64,000 nt of DNA from Hyphomicrobium sp. CS1GBMeth3 (GCF_900117455.1 NZ_FPHO01000003.1:1392501-1456500), one strand, 5' to 3'. Counted from the first letter of the stretch, positions 1 to 9,675 are shown. Notes: generated by a model from the letters alone, not told the origin. Numbers and translations: made by a program.

Positions 1-322
1 TTCTCCAACGCTTCTCACGGCCCGGACGAGCCGGCCCACAAAATCTTGGCGCACCGACCACTCGCGCGCCACTAGGCCCGGCCCTCGCCATGAGAGTCAA
101 CCACTTGCCAGCTTCTCTTAGCCTGAGGCTCTTGGGGATACCATGTTGATTGTCCGCAAGAGCCTGTCGAAGGCTCGTCCATCAACGGGGATGCTTGTCC
201 GTTAAGAAAAATGGTTCACATCGGAGATAATCGGGGTATCTCGGTGGACAACCGGCACACCTTACCCACCGCATGCCGGCCCGGCCGTTCCGTCCCGGCT
301 CAACAAGGCTCCTGATCCACAG
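1..322. other. Non-coding left flank upstream of the ppsR operon
   Basis: No convincing gene is seen here. The open frame running antisense from 730 down to 182 is a shadow of the ppsR coding sequence. The stretch holds a nested inverted repeat (145-186) and presumably the promoter of the ppsR-maf-aroE-coaE run, but no clear -35/-10 pair can be picked by eye. In related genomes a heme or rho gene often sits on the far side, so the flank may be a divergent intergenic region; this is inference. Confidence 0.5.
145..186. repeat. Nested inverted repeat (hairpin within hairpin)
   Basis: The outer arms GTTGAT (145-150) and ATCAAC (181-186) enclose inner arms GAGCCT (160-165) and AGGCTC (171-176) around the loop GTCGA. 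No T-tract follows on either strand, so it is not a classic intrinsic terminator. The inner sequence GAGCCTGTCGAAG resembles extragenic palindromes seen in many proteobacteria. It lies about 140 bp before ppsR. Confidence 0.5.
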
Positions 323-1198
323 ATGGCCAACAGCCAGCCGAGCTATTTCCACCTCCATCTCGTGTCGGATTCGACCGGCGAGACGCTGACCACGATCGCC
401 AAGGCTGCGGCCGTCCAGTACGCACAGATCCGGCCCATCGAGCATGTGCACCCGTTGGTGCGGAATGCGCGTCAGCTCAAACGCGTGCTGCAGGAAATCG
501 AGCAGGCGCCCGGCATCGTGCTCTACACAATTGTCAATCTGGATCTGATCGCGGAGCTCGAGCTGCGCTGCAAGGAACTCAAGATTCCGTGCCTTGCGGT
601 GCTGCAGCCGATCATGCAGGTATTCGAATCGTACCTCGGGGCGCCCCAGACACCGACGGTCGCCGGCCAGCACGTGCTCGATGCCGACTACTTCCGCCGC
701 ATCGACGCCTTGAATTTCACCATGGCGCACGACGACGGCCGTCTTCCGGACGACCTCAACGAGGCTGACATCATTCTGCTCGGCATCTCGCGCACGTCGA
801 AAACACCGACCAGCATCTATCTGGCCCAGCGCGGCTACAAGACCGCCAACGTGCCTCTGGTGCCCTCGTTACCGTTTCAGGAGGAGATTGCGAGCAATCA
901 CAAGGCCTTCGTCGTTTGTCTTATCGCGAGCCCGGATCGAATCGCGGAGGTGCGCCGCAATCGCGCGCTGCTGCTCGCCGACCGCGACCTCGACGATTAC
1001 GTCGATCGCAGCCGCATTGCCGCCGAGATCGCCTACACACGCAAGCTGTGCGCTAAGCATGGCTGGCCGATTATCGACGTCACGCGCCGCTCGGTCGAGG
1101 AAACGGCCGCAACCATCATCAGCCTCATGCACGACCGCGAGGCAGGCGAGCTTGCGCAGGGCGTCGAAGATATCGCCGCGCAAAGTCCTGATAAGTAA
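323..1198 (+). CDS. ppsR: Pyruvate, phosphate dikinase regulatory protein (kinase/pyrophosphorylase)
   Basis: This is a cytosolic bifunctional enzyme of the DUF299/PPRP family. Family members inactivate pyruvate phosphate dikinase (or PEP synthase) by ADP-dependent phosphorylation of a threonine and reactivate it by phosphorolysis. The 291-residue length fits. The N-terminal segment FHLHLVSDSTGET and the P-loop-like GISRTSKT (residues 154-161) are the family signatures. The ATG at 323 is the first in-frame start giving a normal N-terminus. It leads a tight run with maf (6 bp gap), aroE and coaE, the common alphaproteobacterial order. The exact target cannot be told from this window, because no ppdK or ppsA is present. 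Confidence 0.93.
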   Translation: MANSQPSYFHLHLVSDSTGETLTTIAKAAAVQYAQIRPIEHVHPLVRNARQLKRVLQEIEQAPGIVLYTIVNLDLIAELELRCKELKIPCLAVLQPIMQVFESYLGAPQTPTVAGQHVLDADYFRRIDALNFTMAHDDGRLPDDLNEADIILLGISRTSKTPTSIYLAQRGYKTANVPLVPSLPFQEEIASNHKAFVVCLIASPDRIAEVRRNRALLLADRDLDDYVDRSRIAAEIAYTRKLCAKHGWPIIDVTRRSVEETAATIISLMHDREAGELAQGVEDIAAQSPDK

Positions 1199-1204
1199 CC
1201 CGCC

Positions 1205-1819
1205 ATGAGCAGCGAACATCCATCGCTTGTGTTGGCGTCTGGCAGCGCGACACGCCGCGCTCTGCTGGAAGCGGCCGGACTCGCGATCGACGTATCGCCT
1301 GCCGACGTCGATGAAGCCGCGATTCGCGATTCCATGCGCGCGTCCGATGCGCATGTTTCACATGAATCCGTTGCTGATGCCCTCGCGGCCGAAAAGGCCA
1401 GAGCGGTAAGTGAGAAAAAGCCCACGGCACTTATCATAGGCGCCGATCAGGTTTTGTCGTTCGAGGGCCGCTTGTTCGAGAAACCGGCATCGATCGAAGA
1501 AGCCCGTGCACAGCTCATCGAGCTGCGCGGCAAGACGCATGCGCTGCATTCTGCGGTCGCCCTCGCCCGCGGCGGAAACATCGAGTGGCGCCATATCGAA
1601 ACAGCGAAACTGAAGCTTCGCGCTTTCAGCGATGCGGCGCTCGATGCCTATCTTTTGCGCGCTGGAGAGGCCGTGACCACGTCGGTCGGTGCCTATCAGA
1701 TCGAAGGCCCGGCGATTCAGCTCTTCGAGTCCATCGACGGAGACCACACGACGATTCTCGGACTGCCGGTGCTGCCGCTGCTCGCCGAGCTAAGACGTCG
1801 GGAGGTGATCATCGCATGA
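1205..1819 (+). CDS. maf: Maf-like nucleoside triphosphate pyrophosphatase
   Basis: Maf/YhdE-family house-cleaning enzyme that hydrolyses non-canonical or methylated nucleoside triphosphates to the monophosphate plus pyrophosphate. In the 204 residues the signature loop ASGSATRR (11-18), the acidic GADQV (79-83), GAYQIEG (162-168) and DGDHTTILGLP (178-188) are all visible. The usual second-position Ser-Pro of the first motif is Ser-Ala-Thr here. It starts 6 bp after ppsR, and its stop overlaps the aroE start (ATGA), so the two genes are probably translationally coupled. Whether it acts on dTTP/UTP (YhdE type) or m7GTP (YceF type) is not settled by eye. Confidence 0.93.
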   Translation: MSSEHPSLVLASGSATRRALLEAAGLAIDVSPADVDEAAIRDSMRASDAHVSHESVADALAAEKARAVSEKKPTALIIGADQVLSFEGRLFEKPASIEEARAQLIELRGKTHALHSAVALARGGNIEWRHIETAKLKLRAFSDAALDAYLLRAGEAVTTSVGAYQIEGPAIQLFESIDGDHTTILGLPVLPLLAELRRREVIIA

Positions 1820-2649
1820 AGCGCGCCTGTGTCATTGGCTGGCCGATCGAGCATTCGCGCTCGCCCGCGATCCACGGCTATTGGCTGAAGTGGTATGGCA
1901 TCGACGGCAGCTATACGAAGCGCGCCGTGCGGCCCGAGGAGATCGAAACGTTCCTGGGTTCGCTCGCAGCGGAAGGGCTGGCCGGCTGCAACGTCACCAT
2001 TCCGCACAAGGAGGCGGCGTTCCGGCTGGCTACCGAGCGCGAAGACTCAGCAGCAGCCGTCGGCGCCGCCAACACGCTGTGGCTCGATGCCGAGGGGCGC
2101 CTTTGCGCCGCGAACACCGACACCTATGGCTACATGGCCTATCTGACGCTAAAAGCCGAGGATTGGCGCCACCGCACCGCACCGATTTCGATTCTGGGCG
2201 CTGGCGGCGCAGCCCGCGCCATTGTCTACGGATTTCTGGAAGCGGGCGTGAGCGAAGTCCGCGTGTTCAACCGCTCGACCGAGCGCGCCGAAGCGCTCGC
2301 CGCCGCGTTCGGTCCGCGCGTCAAGGTCTATTCGTGGGATGAGCGCTCCCGCGCCTCAACGGAGGCGGCGGTGCTCGTCAACACCACGTCTGTCGGCCTC
2401 AAAGGAGCCGGCTCCCTGGATATGGATTTCACTGATTTCCATCCCGACTGCATCGTCTCCGATATCGTCTATGTGCCGCTCGAAACCGGGCTCATCCGCA
2501 ATGCGCGCCGCCATGGCCTGCGGACGGTCGACGGCCTCGGCATGCTGTTGCATCAGGCCGTGCCCGGATTCGAAAAGTGGTTCGGCGTTCGTCCGGAAGT
2601 CACGGTGGAGCTCTACAACCTGATCGCCGCCGATATTGAGGCCGCCTGA
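1816..2649 (+). CDS. aroE: Shikimate dehydrogenase (NADP+)
   Basis: AroE reduces 3-dehydroshikimate to shikimate with NADPH in aromatic amino-acid and folate precursor synthesis. The 277-residue protein shows the shikimate-binding SRSP (14-17), the catalytic-lysine motif NVTIPHKE with K65, NTD (100-102) and the nucleotide-binding GAGGAAR (128-134). An upstream in-frame extension exists, but the ATG at 1816 overlaps the maf stop and gives the normal AroE N-terminus (MKRACVIGWPIEHSRSP). It overlaps coaE by one base (TGATG). Confidence 0.97.
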   Translation: MKRACVIGWPIEHSRSPAIHGYWLKWYGIDGSYTKRAVRPEEIETFLGSLAAEGLAGCNVTIPHKEAAFRLATEREDSAAAVGAANTLWLDAEGRLCAANTDTYGYMAYLTLKAEDWRHRTAPISILGAGGAARAIVYGFLEAGVSEVRVFNRSTERAEALAAAFGPRVKVYSWDERSRASTEAAVLVNTTSVGLKGAGSLDMDFTDFHPDCIVSDIVYVPLETGLIRNARRHGLRTVDGLGMLLHQAVPGFEKWFGVRPEVTVELYNLIAADIEAA

Positions 2650-3263
2650 TGCTAATCGTTGGCCTCACCGGATCGATCGGCATGGGCAAATCGACGGTAG
2701 CCGGCATGCTGCGCGCGCGCGCCATCCCAGTCTTTGACGCCGACGCCGAGGTGCATCGGCTCTACACCGCCGAGGCCGTGCCGCTGATCGAGGAGGCATT
2801 CCCGGGCACGACGGCAGAGGGGCGCGTCGATCGCGTCAAGCTCGCGGCCGCGCTCGCGGGCGATGCGGGCCGCTTTCGAACGCTGGAAAGGATCGTGCAT
2901 CCGCTCGTTGCCGAATTCGAGCGACGTTTTCTGCACGAAGCGCACGGACGTGGCGATTGGCTCGCCGTGCTCGAGATCCCGCTTCTGCTGGAGGTCGGCC
3001 GTCATCTGCACGTGGACGTCGTGATTGTCGTCTCGGCACCGGCCCACCACCAACGGGCCCGCGTGCTCGAGCGGCCGGGCATGACGGAAGAGCGCCTGGA
3101 TGCTTTGTTGGAGCGGCAGCTGCCAGATCAGGAAAAACGCGAGCGCGCCGACTTCGTTGTGGATACCGGCACGTCGCTGGCCGACACCGAGGCCCAGGTC
3201 GATGCTATCTTGAGCGAGCTGAAGTCGCGCCCTGCCCACGCCTACGCGCGTCATTGGCAATAA
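2649..3263 (+). CDS. coaE: Dephospho-CoA kinase
   Basis: CoaE phosphorylates the 3'-hydroxyl of dephospho-CoA, the last step of coenzyme A synthesis. The 204-residue protein starts directly with the fold: MLIVGLTGSIGMGKST, P-loop at residues 8-16. Downstream the family segment DADAEVHRLY is visible, and the final residues form a basic tail. The start overlaps the aroE stop, which marks the ppsR-maf-aroE-coaE transcription unit. dnaQ follows after a 56 bp gap and may be read from the same message. Confidence 0.96.
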   Translation: MLIVGLTGSIGMGKSTVAGMLRARAIPVFDADAEVHRLYTAEAVPLIEEAFPGTTAEGRVDRVKLAAALAGDAGRFRTLERIVHPLVAEFERRFLHEAHGRGDWLAVLEIPLLLEVGRHLHVDVVIVVSAPAHHQRARVLERPGMTEERLDALLERQLPDQEKRERADFVVDTGTSLADTEAQVDAILSELKSRPAHAYARHWQ

Positions 3264-3319
3264 GACCCGCCCTGTTCAGAACCCCTGTCTCGCGTTGATC
3301 CAAGCATGAAGGCCGCCTG

Positions 3320-4039
3320 ATGCTGCGCGAGATCGTGTTCGATACAGAAACCACCGGGCTTGATCCTCGCAGAGGCGACCGGCTGATCGAGATCGGCTGC
3401 ATCGAGATCGTGAACCGCATTCCGACAGGCCGCGAGTTTCACCGCTATATTAATCCCGAGCGAGACGTGCCGGCCGAGGCAGAAGCCGTGCACGGACTCT
3501 CGACGCAGTTCCTGCTCGATAAGCCGCTTTTCGCGGACGTCGCACAGGAATTTCTCGATTTCATCGCCGGCGATACGCTCGTTGCCCACAATGCGGTCTT
3601 CGACATCGGCTTCTTGAACGCCGAACTCGAGCGCTGGGGCCACCCCACGACGATCTCGATGAGCCGCGTCGTCGACACGCTGCAGTTGGCGCGACGCAAG
3701 CATCCCGCCGGGCCGAACAGCCTCGACGCCCTCTGCAAACGCTATGGCATCGACAACTCGAAGCGCATCAAGCACGGCGCCTTGATGGACTCGCTGTTGC
3801 TCGCGGATGTGTACGTTGAGCTGCTCGGGGAGCGCCAGGCCAGCCTGGTGCTCGGCGGCGAGCGGGCAAGTGCCGCTCGCGACGCAACCGTCGGCGCGAC
3901 GGCCCTAAGAGGGCCACGCCCGGTTCCGCTCGCCGCGAGACTGACGGACGAGATGATTGCCGCCCATCGCGCCTTCGTCGAGACGCTGGGGCCAAAGGCC
4001 ATCTGGAAGCGTTATTTCGCGCCCGACGAAGCCACTTAA
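3320..4039 (+). CDS. dnaQ: DNA polymerase III epsilon subunit (3'-5' proofreading exonuclease)
   Basis: Proofreading exonuclease of the replicative polymerase. The 239 residues carry a complete DEDDh active site: D8-T-E10 in FDTETTG, D95 in HNAVFD, and the H152/D157 pair in KHGALMDS. The length matches alphaproteobacterial DnaQ, whose C-terminal tail contacts the alpha subunit. A usable ATG stands at 3320 and the product begins MLREIVFDTETTG with no superfluous N-terminus. It is convergent with secB, with only 2 bp between the two stop codons. Confidence 0.95.
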   Translation: MLREIVFDTETTGLDPRRGDRLIEIGCIEIVNRIPTGREFHRYINPERDVPAEAEAVHGLSTQFLLDKPLFADVAQEFLDFIAGDTLVAHNAVFDIGFLNAELERWGHPTTISMSRVVDTLQLARRKHPAGPNSLDALCKRYGIDNSKRIKHGALMDSLLLADVYVELLGERQASLVLGGERASAARDATVGATALRGPRPVPLAARLTDEMIAAHRAFVETLGPKAIWKRYFAPDEAT

Positions 4040-4041
4040 GC

Positions 4042-4557
4042 TCAGTTCGGCTTGCCGGACGCTGCCGCAGCCGCAAGCTCGTTCTTGCGGCGCAGGAAGA
4101 GCTGCCCGAAGTCAATCGGATCGAGCATCAGCGGCGGGAAGCCACCCTCGCGCGTGATGTCCGCGACCAGCCGGCGCAGGAACGGGAAGATCAGCGTCGG
4201 GCAGTTGATGAGCAAAAACGGCTCCAGCGCTTGGTCGGGAACGTTCTTGAGCTGGAACAGACCCGCATAGACGAGTTCAAGGTCGTAGATCGTGCCCTCG
4301 GCATTGGAAGCGACGGACTTGAAGTCGATGGCGCTCTCGAAAAGCTCGGGTTGCAACCGCTTGGCGGCTACGTTGATCTCGAGCTTGATGTTCGGCGCCT
4401 CGCCCGGCGTGCTCGAAAGCAGCTTGCCGATATTCGGGTTCTCGAACGACAGATCCTTGATGAACTGCCCCACCACCCGCGCCTCGACGGGCTTCTGCCC
4501 GGCCTGATCGGCGGCCTCGGAGCCTTTGGCGGCGGTCTTGGTGTCGTCGTCTGCCAT
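4042..4557 (-). CDS. secB: Protein-export chaperone SecB
   Basis: SecB holds pre-secretory proteins unfolded and delivers them to SecA. The 171-residue product has the acidic N-terminal tail MADDDTKT, the conserved LSFENPN segment and the hydrophobic INCPTLIFPFLRR stretch typical of the tetrameric fold. An in-frame ATG eight codons upstream (4581) exists, but the start at 4557 gives the standard N-terminus and has a GGAAAG ribosome-binding site before it. It is transcribed away from the Tim44-like gene, as in many Rhizobiales. Confidence 0.95.
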   Translation of the reverse strand: MADDDTKTAAKGSEAADQAGQKPVEARVVGQFIKDLSFENPNIGKLLSSTPGEAPNIKLEINVAAKRLQPELFESAIDFKSVASNAEGTIYDLELVYAGLFQLKNVPDQALEPFLLINCPTLIFPFLRRLVADITREGGFPPLMLDPIDFGQLFLRRKNELAAAAASGKPN

Positions 4558-4876
4558 CGTCGAACGCTTTCCGTGCTGCAATGCCGGAACTCGGTTAAGC
4601 TAAGCCGGCAAAGGGTGTTTAGGATCGCGTGCTGGCTAACACGCCCAGCCGGGGCCTGCAATTGGCCAAAGTCCCGAAATTACGGCCGCTCCGGATCCCA
4701 GACGGCAAGATTATTGGCTTCTCCCTCGTTGTGGCCTAAGTTGTGGATCACGCTCTGCGCGCCTCCGACGTGCGGCCGGTTTGCCGTCGGGAGATGGTAC
4801 GCCTAGACGGATCTCTCACGCGATCTTACATCAGGGCAAACCCCGTTTACGCGAGCTTGCCAGGAAGCTGCCGAGA
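4558..4876. other. Divergent intergenic region between secB and the Tim44-like gene
   Basis: This roughly 320 bp stretch contains no supported gene. The fxsA gene that often stands here in relatives is absent. A short inverted repeat (TGCCGG 4582-4587 / CCGGCA 4605-4610) surrounds an imperfect palindrome around TTAAGCTAAG and lies just upstream of secB, where an operator or promoter would be expected. Promoters for both flanking genes must lie here, but I cannot assign them with confidence. Confidence 0.45.
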
Positions 4877-5623
4877 ATGAATGGCGAAATCAATCTTCTG
4901 ACGCTTCTATCTCTAGTTATTGCAATTGTCGCGATTGTGAAGCTCAGGAGCGTTCTGGGCCGCCGCACGAGCGAGGACGAGGCGCGCATCGAAAAGCGCC
5001 GGCGCGAAGCGCAGCTCCAGAAGACGGCCGCCGCGACACAATCGGACAAGGTCGTCACCCTCCCCCGGCGTGAGCGTGAGGCGGAGAGCACCGACACCGC
5101 GGTGTCCGTCGCCGAGGTGGAGGAACGCATCAAATCGTTCGCCGGCAAGGATACCGCGCTGGCGAACGGCCTGACCGACATCCTGAAGCTCGACCCGGCA
5201 TTTGATCCCGAGCATTTCGTGCGCGGCGCACGCCAAGCTTACGAGATGATCGTGACGGCCTTCGCAGAGGGCAACCGCCGCCTGCTGCGCGATCTCCTGA
5301 GCGCGGACGTGCTCGACAGCTTCACCCGCGCCATCAGCGAGCGCGAGCAGCGCGGCCATGTCATCGACCAGAGCTTCGTCGGCATCAATAAAGCGGACAT
5401 GATCGAGGCCGAGGTGAGCCCCAAGGGCATCGCCAGCATCACTTTGCGCTTCGTCAGCCAGTTGATCAGCGCCACGCGCGACAAGGCCGGCAACATCATC
5501 GACGGCGACGACACGCGCATCAAGGATGTTACCGACATCTGGACCTTCTCGCGCGACATCTCGAGCCGGGAGGCGCGCCGGAACCTCAACTGGAAACTGG
5601 TCGGAACGCAGGCGCCCAACTAA
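4877..5623 (+). CDS. Tim44/TimA-family membrane-associated protein
   Basis: The 248 residues comprise one N-terminal membrane helix (about 6-22, LLTLLSLVIAIVAIVKL), a charged linker (about 25-100) and a C-terminal Tim44-like domain (about 105-245). The family is related to the import-motor anchor of mitochondria. In alphaproteobacteria it is thought to bind the inner membrane and envelope assembly factors, but its role is poorly defined. The frame is open from 4781, yet the ATG at 4877 puts the helix at the N-terminus and is preceded by AGGAAG. Its position between secB and mltA-smr is the conserved alphaproteobacterial arrangement. Confidence 0.85.
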   Translation: MNGEINLLTLLSLVIAIVAIVKLRSVLGRRTSEDEARIEKRRREAQLQKTAAATQSDKVVTLPRREREAESTDTAVSVAEVEERIKSFAGKDTALANGLTDILKLDPAFDPEHFVRGARQAYEMIVTAFAEGNRRLLRDLLSADVLDSFTRAISEREQRGHVIDQSFVGINKADMIEAEVSPKGIASITLRFVSQLISATRDKAGNIIDGDDTRIKDVTDIWTFSRDISSREARRNLNWKLVGTQAPN

Positions 5624-5707
5624 CGCCCCTCCTGGACACTCAAGATCGCTTCGGATCCATGGATCCGAAGCGTCGGTCCCACAGAAATCCACCACGAACG
5701 ACACGTC

Positions 5708-6832
5708 ATGCCACTCGGAGCCCGAACGTCAGAGTTGGCCAGGCTTGAGGTTGAGTTCGCGCCCGTAACGTTCGCCGAGCTTCCGGGCTGGGAAGCCGAC
5801 GATCACGTAGCGGCTTTTCGCGCTTTTCTGCGCTCCGCACGCATTCTCGTTCACGCGCCAGGCACAGCTTCGGGACAGACGAAGACGGCCGACGCATTGT
5901 TGATCGATGTGGCGAAGCGTGCGCTCTCCGCCGATGTCGCTGACGCCGCAGCCGCCCGCGCGTTTTTCGAAGCCCATTTCGTACCCCATCGCGTCGTGCA
6001 CAACGGCGCGGAAGGGCTGCTGACCGGCTATTACGAGCCGGTGCTGGCCGGCTCCCGCCAGCCAAAGAGCCCGTTCTGCAATCCCGTCTACCGTCGTCCG
6101 GCCGACCTCGTGAACCTCGTGCGCGAGGAGGAGCGCGGTGCGCTCGCCGGCGGTCTGACGCACGCACGCAAGACCGCAACCGGTGTCGAGCCCTATGCCA
6201 CGCGCGCTGAGATCGAGAACGGCGCGCTGGCGGGCCAGGGCCTGGAGCTGATCTGGCTCGCAGATGCGGTCGATACCTTCTTCCTGCACGTGCAGGGTTC
6301 GGGCCGCGTCCGCTTTCCGGACGGCAGCACCATCCGCATCACCTACGATGGCAAGAACGGCCACCCATACACGTCGATCGGCCGCGTGCTGATCGACGCT
6401 GGACATTTCACGCCGGACGAGATGACGCTGGACGTCCTCAAAACTTGGCTGTCTGCCGATCCGGCGCGCGGGCGCGCGATTATGCAGGAGAACCGCTCGT
6501 TCGTATTCTTCCGCGAGCTCGAGAACGAAGACGACGGCCCGCTGGGCGCGTTCGAGATTCCGCTCTCGGAGGGGCGCAGCCTCGCCGTCGACACGGCCTT
6601 TCACGCCCTTGGAACGCCGATTTACGTTAGTGCGCCCCAGTTGAAGCCGTGGGGCGGTCAGAAGCCGTTCGCGCGCCTGATGATCGCGCAAGACGTAGGG
6701 TCCGCTATTCGCGGCCCGGAGCGCGGCGATCTTTATTTCGGCTCGGGCGACGAGGCGGGTCGCCGCGCCGGCGCGACCAAGCACGCGGGCCGCTTCTTCG
6801 CTCTTCTGCCGCGCACGGGGATTACGTCGTGA
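5708..6832 (+). CDS. mltA: Membrane-bound lytic murein transglycosylase A
   Basis: MltA cleaves the MurNAc-GlcNAc bond of peptidoglycan with 1,6-anhydro product formation. The 374 residues contain the MltA domain (LTGYYEPVLAGSRQP) followed by the 3D domain with the conserved AQDVGSAIRG and GDLYFGSGDEAG segments, so the catalytic half looks intact. The N-terminus (MPLGARTSELARLEVEF) has no signal peptide or lipobox, which is unusual for a periplasmic enzyme. The upstream codons offer no better start, so export may depend on an unrecognised start or be lost. The stop overlaps the GTG of the Smr gene. Confidence 0.9.
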   Translation: MPLGARTSELARLEVEFAPVTFAELPGWEADDHVAAFRAFLRSARILVHAPGTASGQTKTADALLIDVAKRALSADVADAAAARAFFEAHFVPHRVVHNGAEGLLTGYYEPVLAGSRQPKSPFCNPVYRRPADLVNLVREEERGALAGGLTHARKTATGVEPYATRAEIENGALAGQGLELIWLADAVDTFFLHVQGSGRVRFPDGSTIRITYDGKNGHPYTSIGRVLIDAGHFTPDEMTLDVLKTWLSADPARGRAIMQENRSFVFFRELENEDDGPLGAFEIPLSEGRSLAVDTAFHALGTPIYVSAPQLKPWGGQKPFARLMIAQDVGSAIRGPERGDLYFGSGDEAGRRAGATKHAGRFFALLPRTGITS

Positions 6833-7455
6833 GCAAACCGCCCCATCCACCGGGGCGTAAGCGCCACTTGAGCCAGGAGGATGAGGCGCTGTGGGAACAC
6901 ACGGCCTCGACGCTAAAGCCGCTCAAGACGAAAAAAACACGCCACCATCCAGGGCTCGCCGAGATCGACGCAGCCCCGCCCTTCAAGCCCAAGTCAAAGT
7001 CCGCGGCAAAAGCCGAGCCTAAACCGGCAGAGCGCGCCGCCGCCGCGCCGCCTCGAGAGCCGACACGCCAGAATACCGCCCCCGATCTTGCCGACTTCGA
7101 CCGCAAGGCCGCGCGCAAGCTGCGCCAGGGACAGATCGAGATCGAGGCCCGCATCGACCTTCACGGCATGCGCCAGCACGAGGCGCACGCCGCTCTACGG
7201 CGCTTCCTGCTCTCCTGCTTTGGACGCGGTTTGCGCTGGGTTCTCGTCATCACCGGCAAGGGCGGCCCGCGATCTCGCGATGAGCATGATTTTGGCCGCT
7301 CGGAGCGCGGTGTGCTGCGCAAGAACGTGCCGATGTGGCTGGCTGAACCGGAGCTGCGCGCCATCGTCGTGAGCTTCACGACCGCCGCCATTTCGCATGG
7401 CGGAGAAGGCGCGCTCTACATTCAGCTTAGGAATCCGGTCCGTACGAGATCCTGA
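6829..7455 (+). CDS. Smr/MutS2-type endonuclease domain protein
   Basis: The 208-residue protein has a basic, proline/alanine-rich N-terminal half (about 1-100) and a C-terminal Smr domain. That domain is marked by IDLHGMRQHEA, the LVITGKGG loop and a final SHGGEGALYIQL segment. Smr domains are nucleases of nucleic-acid repair or ribosome rescue, but the cellular role of the stand-alone alphaproteobacterial form is unknown. The GTG start at 6829 overlaps the mltA stop (GTGA) and gives VSKPPHPPGRKRHLS, the usual beginning of this family. Coupling to mltA is conserved in related genomes. Confidence 0.88.
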   Translation: MSKPPHPPGRKRHLSQEDEALWEHTASTLKPLKTKKTRHHPGLAEIDAAPPFKPKSKSAAKAEPKPAERAAAAPPREPTRQNTAPDLADFDRKAARKLRQGQIEIEARIDLHGMRQHEAHAALRRFLLSCFGRGLRWVLVITGKGGPRSRDEHDFGRSERGVLRKNVPMWLAEPELRAIVVSFTTAAISHGGEGALYIQLRNPVRTRS

Positions 7456-7482
7456 GCAAAAAGCCCGCTGCTTTCTGTGGGA

Positions 7483-8004
7483 TCACGACGGACAGGCCGC
7501 CGCAACCGCATCGAGCGCACGGCCGAGGCCAATCAGCGAATAGGTGTCCGTGGTCAACGTGCCCCGCGTGGAGGTCCCCTTGACGATGAGGGACGAGCCT
7601 TTTTTCATCGCATCGACGAGCTTCAGCTCTTCGGTGGCATCAGCCACATAAGCGCGATCCTGATCGGGAAAGAGCTGGAACTCGGCGTCTCCGACCGCAA
7701 CTGACACGGTACTGTCGGGCTTGATCGGATAACCGAGCTTGACCGAGACCTCGGACTTCACGCCCTCTTTCGGCCACGCAGAGACGTAGAGCACGATCTT
7801 GGAGCGGTTGGCGCCTGCCGGCTCCTTGGCCTTCGGCTGCGAGGCCGCAAAACAGGTCTTCGGTCCCTCACCGGCGTTCTCGTGAACAAGCCAGTCGCCA
7901 AACGCTCCGGTCTGCACCGACCCAGGTTCCTGGGCGGCAAGGGGCGCAACCCCGACGACCAGCGCCGCGACGACGAGCGGGATGGTGGAAAACAACGGTC
8001 TCAT
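7483..8004 (-). CDS. Invasion-associated locus B (IalB) family secreted protein
   Basis: A 173-residue exported protein. The signal peptide MRPLFSTIPLVVAALVVG ends at ALAAQ-like residues about 24-26, followed by an IalB-type beta domain (FGDWLVHEN, CFAASQPK, and IVLYVSAWPKEGVKSEVSVKLGYP in part). IalB was named for Bartonella invasion, but the family is widespread in free-living Rhizobiales as an envelope protein of unclear function. The start at 8004 was chosen over the upstream in-frame start because it places the signal peptide at the N-terminus. It is convergent with the Smr gene. Confidence 0.85.
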   Translation of the reverse strand: MRPLFSTIPLVVAALVVGVAPLAAQEPGSVQTGAFGDWLVHENAGEGPKTCFAASQPKAKEPAGANRSKIVLYVSAWPKEGVKSEVSVKLGYPIKPDSTVSVAVGDAEFQLFPDQDRAYVADATEELKLVDAMKKGSSLIVKGTSTRGTLTTDTYSLIGLGRALDAVAAACPS

Positions 8005-8069
8005 GCGGTGTTCGTCAGCCCCCTGTTCTGGCGAATCCGGCTTCTTATAGAGGGTTAAGAGCCCAGCTG

Positions 8070-8633
8070 TCACCCGCCGGGCTGTCCCTTACGGTGTTGA
8101 TCGGCGCGAACAGCACCGGTGTTGGCTTGGGGCCCCCCTTCGGAAACCGGCCGCTCCGCAAACGGAGCGAGGCTTTTAACGCGATCATACATGACGATTG
8201 CGCCGGCCATAGCCACATTGACGCAAAAGCTGGTCGGGATCTTGACCGTGTAGTCGCAACGGCTGAGCAGCTCCTCCGAGAGCGAGCCGCGCTCGGGTCC
8301 GAGCACATAGGCCGCTTGCAGAGGATGGCGGAAGCTTGGCAGCGAAATAGCCGCGTCGATGAGCTCGATGCCGACAAGCTTGCAACCCTTTGGCAGCACC
8401 ATTTCACCTGGCGTTTCCCAGTTGTAGTGCGGAAGGTGCCAGTGCCCCTTGGATGTGTCCGCCCGCGCTTCCAGCGCCTGGTACTGCGCGCCGATGGTGA
8501 AAGTGAAGCTGGCCCCGAACGCATGCGCGGACCGCATCAAATTGCCGAGATTGAGGGCCTTCGAGGAGCGCTCGGCGCCGATGGCGAAATAGCCGCGCGC
8601 TTTGGGAGGCCAGGCTTGCGGTGGTGTGGTCAT
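8070..8633 (-). CDS. SpoU/TrmH-family RNA 2'-O-methyltransferase
   Basis: A 187-residue knotted (SPOUT) methyltransferase that transfers a methyl group from SAM to the 2'-hydroxyl of a tRNA or rRNA nucleotide. Visible motifs are NLMRSAHAFGAS (motif 1), YVLGPERGSLSEE (motif 2) and KIPTSFCVNVAMAGAIVMYDR (motif 3), so the active site is complete. The start at 8633 gives MTTPPQAWPPKARGYFAIG; longer in-frame extensions overlap the divergent quinone oxidoreductase and are rejected. The modified nucleotide cannot be deduced from sequence. Confidence 0.9.
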   Translation of the reverse strand: MTTPPQAWPPKARGYFAIGAERSSKALNLGNLMRSAHAFGASFTFTIGAQYQALEARADTSKGHWHLPHYNWETPGEMVLPKGCKLVGIELIDAAISLPSFRHPLQAAYVLGPERGSLSEELLSRCDYTVKIPTSFCVNVAMAGAIVMYDRVKSLAPFAERPVSEGGPQANTGAVRADQHRKGQPGG

Positions 8634-8701
8634 GAAGGGGCTCGCGTAACGGCCGGGCTCCCGGTAGAGAGGCGGCAGGATTTTGCCCTCGGAGGTCACA
8701 C

Positions 8702-9673
<972 letters not shown>

Positions 9674-9675
9674 GA

